Shown piece after piece: positions 6,314 to 10,043 of a stretch of DNA of 10,043 nt. A model generated the notes under the pieces. That model had not been told where the DNA came from. It ran no database searches and worked only from the letters and a program-made list of their open reading frames with translations. Position 1 is the stretch's first letter; each line of letters begins with the position of its first letter. The stretch is taken from NCBI GenBank assembly GCA_026394435.1, contig JAPKYG010000174.1:1-10043 (forward strand). Reading direction: 5' to 3'. Origin of the DNA: Methanobacteriota archaeon (GTDB taxonomy: Archaea > Thermoplasmatota > E2 > DHVEG-1). The position numbers and the translations under genes were made by a program.

Positions 6314-7495
6314 ATGGTCAATATCGATAATAAAAGGGGTTTGAAATATTTCTTATTCGGGAACCTCTATTTTTCAGAAGGTTTAATGATTGCAATAACA
6401 ACAGTAGCGACATTGCTGTATCTGAGAGAAAAAGCAGTTCCGATACCAGTGACCACACTCATTGTTGGTATTGTAAATATACCCTGGATGTTAAAATTTG
6501 TTTGGGATCCTATCATTGATTATTTTATCAGATTTGGAAGAAAAACCTTTATCATACTCGGAGGAACACTCACTGTATCTTGCATGTTCCTAGTATCTCT
6601 GATTGATCCAAGTGTTTCACTGTTACCTTTTACTATTTTGATATTTCTCAGTCATGTTGGCATCGGTTTCATCGATGTTTCAACAGATGCATGGGCTATT
6701 GACGTATCAACAGAGAAAGACCGGGGAAAAATCAATGGCTCAATGTTTGCAGGTCAATACTCAGCCTGGGCGATTGGTGCAGCTGTTTTTCCCCTTATTG
6801 GTTCCAAGTATGGTTATAGCTCTGTCTATTTTATAAATGCTGTTTTGATTCTGCTGATTCTTATTTTCCCTTTTGTTGTCAAAGAAACATCAAGGGGTAA
6901 GGTAAAACAGAAGATAGCATCCCTCGTATTTTCAGAATTTAAGAAGAAAACTGTTCTGTTGGTCGCAATTTTTTCACCGCTTGTTTTTATGAATGAAGGG
7001 ATTATGTCTTTTGTGATGCCTATCTATATGAGAGACGGTCTTGGTATTAGCGATGTTCAGATTGGTTTTATTTCTATGATTCTGCCTGTTTTTCTTGCTG
7101 TCGGTTCTCTCATCGGTGGCGTTGTAACCGATAAGATTGGGAGGAAATCAGCACTATATATTTTTATTGGATTCAATATAATTTTTACTGCGTCTCTTAT
7201 CTTTGCCGATACTTGGTGGAAACTATCAATAATATATGGTATCATAGGGTTTTTCATGGGAGGTCATTCAACAGCGTCTTGTGCGCTTTTTATGGATGTA
7301 ACAAATCCGAGGATCGGTGCGACGCAATATGGTATTTTAACAGGGATAGCAAATGTTGGTTTGAATGGTGGTGGGATGATCACTGGTTCACTGGTTGTTA
7401 CACTTGGTTTTGCGCGTACTTTTCTCTATGCTGCTTGGGTTTTTGGTCCTGCATTACTCGTTTTATATCTTATTCAAATCAAAAAAGGTACATAA
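6314..7495 (+). CDS. AmpG-like MFS transporter
   Basis: This 393-aa integral membrane protein has about 12 hydrophobic spans, the usual size of the major facilitator superfamily. Residues 57-70 (P-W-M-L-K-F-V-W-D-P-I-I-D-Y) match the signature of the AmpG / acetyl-CoA transporter (SLC33-like) branch, where the motif is roughly LP-x-x-L-K-F-x-W-x-P-x-x-D. Residues 119-131 (F-I-D-V-S-T-D-A-W-A-I-D-V) match the second AmpG-type signature (QD-x-x-x-DA-x-x-x-D). A motif-A copy, GGVVTDKIGRK, is at 268-278 at the start of the second half. Bacterial AmpG imports anhydromuropeptides from wall turnover; the substrate in an archaeon is unknown and could be a scavenged oligosaccharide, peptide or acyl-nucleotide compound. 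The ATG is in a leaderless context. It is the last gene before the right-hand tRNA repeat. The MFS call is firm, AmpG kinship likely, substrate open. Confidence 0.82.
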   Translation: MVNIDNKRGLKYFLFGNLYFSEGLMIAITTVATLLYLREKAVPIPVTTLIVGIVNIPWMLKFVWDPIIDYFIRFGRKTFIILGGTLTVSCMFLVSLIDPSVSLLPFTILIFLSHVGIGFIDVSTDAWAIDVSTEKDRGKINGSMFAGQYSAWAIGAAVFPLIGSKYGYSSVYFINAVLILLILIFPFVVKETSRGKVKQKIASLVFSEFKKKTVLLVAIFSPLVFMNEGIMSFVMPIYMRDGLGISDVQIGFISMILPVFLAVGSLIGGVVTDKIGRKSALYIFIGFNIIFTASLIFADTWWKLSIIYGIIGFFMGGHSTASCALFMDVTNPRIGATQYGILTGIANVGLNGGGMITGSLVVTLGFARTFLYAAWVFGPALLVLYLIQIKKGT

Positions 7496-7497
7496 AG

Positions 7498-7502
7498 TTT
7501 TT
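7498..7502 (+). terminator. Short T-run after the MFS gene
   Basis: Five T's begin three bases after the TAA stop. This is a weak archaeal termination signal. Confidence 0.25.
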
Positions 7503-7598
7503 ATAAAAAATCTCCGATAACCAATCAAATGAAGGATAAAATAAAGGTAATTAAATACACCCTTTATACAAGGGATGAGTTTTAAACTTGAAGTTGGT

Positions 7599-7618
7599 AT
7601 CTCGTCCCCTGCATTTTT
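7599..7618 (+). repeat. Direct repeat copy 2 (tRNA-Leu 3' fragment, attR-like)
   Basis: This is an exact copy of 499-518 outside any tRNA gene. Upstream similarity continues weakly (7590-7598 gaagttggt against 490-498 cgagttcaa in the tRNA T arm), but the remaining cloverleaf is absent. Downstream, both copies run into T-rich sequence and then an ggaga-aaaac-like stretch. It is read as the right boundary of an integrated block, or as a relic of an earlier integration. Confidence 0.65.
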
Positions 7619-7808
7619 TTACAACTTCAAAAGGAGAGAAAACCTTTTTTGTAAAAACTGTCCCTCACTCATATTTCTCGATACATTCTTGTCTAAATCT
7701 TCATTCTAAGTCCTTGCACTGAATACTTCTTCCTGGTAATTTAATCTTGACAAATTTTCTTTCCACTCCCTTTTTATACGAGAACTTAAATCTCCAATAG
7801 GTGAACTG
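7619..7808. other. Non-coding gap with flavodoxin promoter
   Basis: No convincing gene is seen between the right tRNA repeat and the flavodoxin gene. A TATA-like tttttata (7771-7778) lies about 34 bases before the flavodoxin ATG, and a Shine-Dalgarno site (aggtga, 7799-7804) lies four bases before it. The minus-strand frame running out of the flavodoxin gene into this gap is a shadow. Confidence 0.4.
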
Positions 7809-8234
7809 ATGAAGTATGTCATCGTGTATTGGTCTCGTTACGGGAACGGGAAGAAGGTTGTTGATTCCCTGGCGGGAAAGTTGAAGGAGAAAGGGGCAGA
7901 AACGAAGATCTATACGACTGATGAAGCAGACCCTGTCGCGATGCCCAAGGCAGACGTCTACATATTCTCCGCTGCAACAGAAGCATTTAACATCCGGAAG
8001 GACATGAGAGCTTTCATGAAGAACCTCAAGGGGATGGAAGAAAGGAAATATGGCATCATCAATACCCATGGAATGAAAAAAGACCGCCTTCAGAAGATGG
8101 AGAAACTCCTTTCCAAGAAGAAGATGGAAAAGGTTGCGAGTGTGGATTTCCAAGTTGGAGATGGTTCTCAAACCGGAAACGGACTTATGGAAGGCTGGGA
8201 AGCAAAGCTCGACGAGTTCGTGGGACAGTTATAA
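7809..8234 (+). CDS. Flavodoxin-like FMN protein
   Basis: This 141-aa protein has the alternating beta-alpha layout of the flavodoxin fold. It opens with strand KYVIVYWS and a phosphate-binding loop, S9-R-Y-G-N-G-K, in place of the canonical S/T-x-T-G-N-T. Strand ADVYIFSAATEAFNI (48-62) is the region that normally contacts the flavin ring, followed by the helix RKDMRAFMKNL, then strand KYGIINTHG, a Lys-rich helix, strand ASVDFQVG and a final amphipathic helix. Flavodoxins are cytosolic one- or two-electron carriers. The P-loop departs from the consensus (no Thr after Gly-Asn), so FMN affinity may differ. An aggtga site four bases before the ATG supports the start. Codon use is visibly more G/C-rich than in the genes inside the preceding block, fitting a native chromosomal gene. 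It stands alone, followed by T-runs. Confidence 0.75.
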   Translation: MKYVIVYWSRYGNGKKVVDSLAGKLKEKGAETKIYTTDEADPVAMPKADVYIFSAATEAFNIRKDMRAFMKNLKGMEERKYGIINTHGMKKDRLQKMEKLLSKKKMEKVASVDFQVGDGSQTGNGLMEGWEAKLDEFVGQL

Positions 8235-8351
8235 ATTTCTAGTACCTTCTTTCCGAGAGACGTTTCGTAATCTTTGTTCTTATCTTTTTAGATAATCTGC
8301 GAAATCACAGCATATCAACCGCACTGAAAACAACTGGCCAACCATTCAATC

Positions 8352-8358
8352 TTTTTTT
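8352..8358 (+). terminator. Poly-T terminator downstream of the flavodoxin gene
   Basis: A run of seven T's lies about 120 bases past the flavodoxin stop; a shorter T5 run is at 8285-8289. Facing T-runs on the minus strand (8360-8376) make 8350-8400 a two-way termination zone between convergent genes. Confidence 0.4.
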
Positions 8359-8377
8359 CAAAAAAATATTAAAAAAT

Positions 8378-8400
8378 AAAGTGAATTGTGAATTCACTTT
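8378..8400 (-). terminator. Hairpin plus poly-T terminator overlapping a stop codon
   Basis: The perfect 10-bp inverted repeat aaagtgaatt/aattcacttt surrounds a 3-base loop. On the minus strand it is followed by T6 (8376-8371) and T7 (8366-8360), the form of an intrinsic terminator. The TGA of the four-Cys miniprotein (8394-8396) lies inside the right arm. A dyad-binding regulator site is the alternative, but its position at the gene's 3' end favours termination. Confidence 0.6.
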
Positions 8401-8546
8401 CTTGGTTCAAAATCAGGACAATTTTCTAGACAACCTCCCAAGGGTATTTCATTGCCCAATCGACACCGTTCGCTTTCCACATACTCTTTCCCATTAAGTG
8501 TAACCGTCGGAATACGATACTGTTCAAGATATTTGCATTTTATCAT
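8394..8546 (-). CDS. 50-aa four-cysteine miniprotein, probable metal binder
   Basis: The frame starts at ATG 8546 and ends with TGA at 8394-8396. The peptide begins MIKCKYLEQYRIPTVTLNG and ends GCLENCPDFEPRK. Cysteines are at 4, 28, 39 and 43, the last two as C-x3-C followed by P-D-F. A four-Cys set in so short a protein suggests one bound zinc ion or a small iron-sulfur cluster; no His ligands are present. A Shine-Dalgarno site, ggagtgat (8559-8552), one base short of the perfect archaeal complement, sits five bases before the ATG, and a hairpin/poly-T terminator overlaps the stop. These two signals make it a real gene despite its size. It is transcribed away from the ferredoxin-type gene across about 130 bases. 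I do not recognise the family; similar C...C...C-x3-C-P-x-F small proteins occur in archaea, from memory. Confidence 0.72.
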   Translation of the reverse strand: MIKCKYLEQYRIPTVTLNGKEYVESERCRLGNEIPLGGCLENCPDFEPRK

Positions 8547-8551
8547 ACTCT

Positions 8552-8559
8552 ATCACTCC
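8552..8559 (-). promoter_or_regulatory. Shine-Dalgarno site of the four-Cys miniprotein
   Basis: The minus strand reads ggagtgat, pairing with the archaeal 16S 3' end apart from one missing G. It decides the start at 8546. Confidence 0.6.
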
Positions 8560-8675
8560 AGACATCATAAATTTGTAACATTTACTTCCTTAAAAACGTA
8601 CCCTATCCAAGAACAAACTAGGGTTTTGTGTTATCGATAACCTTATTATTCTTTGTATTATCATTTTATCATAGT

Positions 8676-9503
8676 ATGAATAGAACGCGCGGGTTTGTCA
8701 ATTTTCTTGAAAAAATGTTCCCCTATCGGTTCCTTGCCGCAAAGATGACACGAGTGCCTCTCTTGAGAGAGATCATGAATAAAATGTTCTTTGATCAGAC
8801 AAATCTGACGGTTCTCCCCAAAGATACAATCATTGAAATCAAACTCGATAAATTGATTCAACCTCCCGATAACATCGTGCTTCCCTCACAAGTGGTTGAA
8901 TATTTCATACGCAAAACAAACTATCGTTTTATCATGGATTTCTGTTTGTGTCGTGATGCGATGCATTGTAAGAACCATCCGATTGAATTAGGTTGTTTGT
9001 TCCTGGGAGATGCCGCACGAGGTATTAACCCTGAGTTCGGCAGAGAAGCAACCATGGAAGAGGCGCTTGCGCATGTGCGGAGATGTCGTGCAGCAGGGTT
9101 AATTCATTTGATCGGAAGGGATAAGATCGATGAGACATGGCTTGGTGTTGGATCTGAAGGAAAACTCTTGACGATCTGTAATTGTTGCAGTTGCTGTTGC
9201 CTCTGGAAGATACTGTCTGACCTTGACCCTCAGATAAGCTCCAAGGTTAAGCGAATGCCAGGCGTGGAAGTGACAGTAACTGAGAAATGTACAGGATGTG
9301 GAACGTGTATAGAAAATTGTTTCGTACATGCGATACACGTTCAAGATGGTCATGCGATCATCGGTGTTGATTGCAGAGGGTGTGGACGGTGTGCTGACCT
9401 TTGTCCAAATAAAGCGATTCACGTTACCATTGCTGATAAGCAGTTTCTTAAAAAGACAATAGATCGTATTGAATCCTCTGTTGATGTTTCCCTCAGCTCT
9501 TGA
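8676..9503 (+). CDS. Cys-rich 2x[4Fe-4S] ferredoxin-type protein
   Basis: This 275-aa protein is counted from ATG 8676. A GTG at 8628 would add 16 hydrophobic residues; I prefer 8676 because the added part is AT-rich upstream sequence with a TATA-like ttattatt (8643-8650) about 29 bases before the ATG, giving a leaderless mRNA. Residues 205-215 (C-T-G-C-G-T-C-I-E-N-C) and 233-244 (C-R-G-C-G-R-C-A-D-L-C-P) are two classic ferredoxin cluster motifs; the first lacks the usual final Pro. Before them lie two further Cys groups: C90, C92, C98 and C107 (F-C-L-C-R-D-x3-C), and a dense cluster at 168-175 (C-N-C-C-S-C-C-C). Segment 'HVRRCRAAGLIHLIGRDK' links them. The protein is probably a cytosolic electron carrier or reductase subunit with an extra metal site; no catalytic partner is adjacent. 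This layout is known from unnamed 4Fe-4S binding proteins in archaea and anaerobic bacteria. Confidence 0.8.
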   Translation: MNRTRGFVNFLEKMFPYRFLAAKMTRVPLLREIMNKMFFDQTNLTVLPKDTIIEIKLDKLIQPPDNIVLPSQVVEYFIRKTNYRFIMDFCLCRDAMHCKNHPIELGCLFLGDAARGINPEFGREATMEEALAHVRRCRAAGLIHLIGRDKIDETWLGVGSEGKLLTICNCCSCCCLWKILSDLDPQISSKVKRMPGVEVTVTEKCTGCGTCIENCFVHAIHVQDGHAIIGVDCRGCGRCADLCPNKAIHVTIADKQFLKKTIDRIESSVDVSLSS

Positions 9504-9547
9504 CCAAATAGTATTTTCCATCGCAATTGGAAGTGAGATAAGGGCTG

Positions 9548-9561
9548 TAGTTAAGTAACTA
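9548..9561. repeat. Short palindrome near the transposase 3' end, possible IS end
   Basis: The sequence tagtta-ag-taacta is a 6-bp inverted repeat just past the transposase stop, in the gap before the ferredoxin-type gene. It is a candidate for the element's terminal region, since IS630 elements insert at TA. The other end is outside the window, so a terminal repeat cannot be confirmed. Confidence 0.3.
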
Positions 9562-9565
9562 AATA

Positions 9566-10043
9566 TCAGTATCTTTTTGGTGTGAAAGAAGTATCTTGAA
9601 TAGCTTGTTCCAAACTCTTTTTTAACTCTTTAAAAGTAATTGATAGACGTGTTCCAAGCCATTGTTTAATGTTTTTCCAGTATTGTTCTACAGGGTTCAA
9701 TTGTGGGCTGTATTTGGGTAGTCGAACAATAATTATCTTAGCAGATTCATAGAGTTCTAAGAGATTCTTTGTAAAATGTGTGCTAAGGTTATCCATCACT
9801 AGAACAAGCTTTGGATAACGATCAACCAGGCCTCTCACGAAAGTTTCGAAAGTATTTCTGTTTACATGGTCATACTATTTTGTAATAACGAATCCTTTGA
9901 TAGAGAATGCACCAGTAAGATATGTCCTATGACGACTGTTGAAAACAAATGGTTTCACAGGTCTACTTCCTTTCACATACCAGCCAAATACATTATAATT
10001 TGTCAGGAGGAATCCTGATTCATCCAGAAAAAAGATCTCATAT
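9566..10043 (-). pseudogene. IS630-family DDE transposase, interrupted by TAG, 5' end outside window
   Basis: The frame runs from the right edge to TGA at 9566-9568 and would encode about 158 residues of the catalytic domain. The three DDE residues are visible: Asp in F-F-L-D-E-S-G-F (codon 10022-10024), Asp in L-V-M-D-N-L-S-T-H-F (9791-9793), and Glu in L-N-P-V-E-Q-Y-W (9686-9688). The block L-P-K-Y-S-P-Q-L-N-P-V-E is a hallmark of IS630/Tc1-type DDE endonucleases. A single in-frame TAG (9875-9877) separates 'GFVITK' from 'YDHVNRNTFETF'; sense continues in the same frame on both sides, so one C-to-T change of a CAG Gln codon would explain it. The copy is therefore probably dead unless the stop is read through. 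Reinitiation at the GTG at 9838 would give only a 90-residue fragment lacking the first Asp. The N-terminal helix-turn-helix part is beyond the window. Confidence 0.8.

Larger units (their letters stand above)
519..7598. mobile_element. Putative tRNA-Leu-integrated block without visible integrase
   Basis: The segment between the two tRNA 3'-end copies carries the 44-aa membrane ORF, the C45-propeller protein, the C25 peptidase, a broken carbohydrate-enzyme-like fragment and the MFS transporter. Intact tRNA on one side and a partial tRNA copy on the other is the usual footprint of a tyrosine-recombinase element. No integrase, replication gene or virion gene is present, so the block would be a decayed or mobilised cargo island rather than an active element. 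The content is metabolic and secretory. Gene decay at 5925-6177 supports accessory status. Confidence 0.45.

Noticed and set aside
7560..7574. Small hairpin ccctt-tatac-aaggg before the right tRNA repeat
   Set aside because: Only five base pairs and no T-run directly after it; not enough for a terminator or operator call.
7534..7590. 18-codon plus-strand frame (MKDKIKVIKYTLYTRDEF) between the MFS gene and the right repeat
   Set aside because: Too short, with no Shine-Dalgarno site or clear promoter; likely chance.
7701..8171. 156-codon minus-strand frame over the flavodoxin gene
   Set aside because: It is antisense to a clear flavodoxin-fold gene that has its own Shine-Dalgarno site, and its composition (many H, F, L and S) is typical of a shadow frame.
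8452..8640. 62-codon plus-strand frame in the gap before the ferredoxin-type gene
   Set aside because: It is antisense to the four-Cys miniprotein, which has a strong ribosome site and a terminator.
9099..9521. 140-codon minus-strand frame over the ferredoxin-type gene
   Set aside because: It lies antisense to conserved Cys motifs and has no signals of its own.

Overview
The window looks archaeal, most likely from an uncultured euryarchaeal or Thermoplasmatota-type lineage. The grounds are: a TIGR00295-type HD protein, a family found mainly in archaea; a class II tRNA-Leu with no encoded CCA; TATA-box promoters, some placed as for leaderless transcripts; poly-T terminators; and large exported proteins with C25 peptidase or PQQ-like propeller domains. 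Gingipain-type exported peptidases have been reported from sediment archaea such as Marine Benthic Group D. The exact lineage is inference.

Layout from left to right. (1) 2-373: the 3' part of an HD-domain protein gene (+). (2) 429-513: tRNA-Leu(GAG), followed by T-runs. (3) 519-7598: a 7.1 kb block bounded on the left by the tRNA gene and on the right by a 20-bp exact copy of the tRNA 3' end (499-518 = 7599-7618). This is the arrangement left when an element integrates into a tRNA gene, but no integrase gene is visible inside. The block holds a possible 44-aa membrane miniprotein (-), a large exported and membrane-anchored fusion of a C45-type Ntn hydrolase with a PQQ-like beta-propeller (-), a secreted C25 (gingipain-like) cysteine peptidase (-), a frameshifted fragment that reads like the C-terminal beta-sandwich of a carbohydrate-active enzyme (+), and an AmpG-like MFS transporter (+). 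(4) 7809-8234: a small flavodoxin-like protein (+). (5) 8394-8546: an unlisted 50-aa four-cysteine protein (-) with a Shine-Dalgarno site and a hairpin/poly-T terminator, facing away from (6) a Cys-rich 2x[4Fe-4S] protein (8676-9503, +). (7) 9566 to the right edge: an IS630-family DDE transposase (-), interrupted by one in-frame TAG.

Working hypothesis for the block: the C25 peptidase cuts proteins outside the cell, the tethered Ntn hydrolase cleaves amide bonds at the membrane surface, and the MFS protein (whose bacterial relatives import muropeptides) takes up products. The glycosidase-like relic suggests a carbohydrate arm that has been lost. The two exported enzyme genes share the same TATA-box sequence, so joint expression is plausible. 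To the right, the flavodoxin, the four-Cys miniprotein and the ferredoxin-type protein suggest redox functions unrelated to the block.
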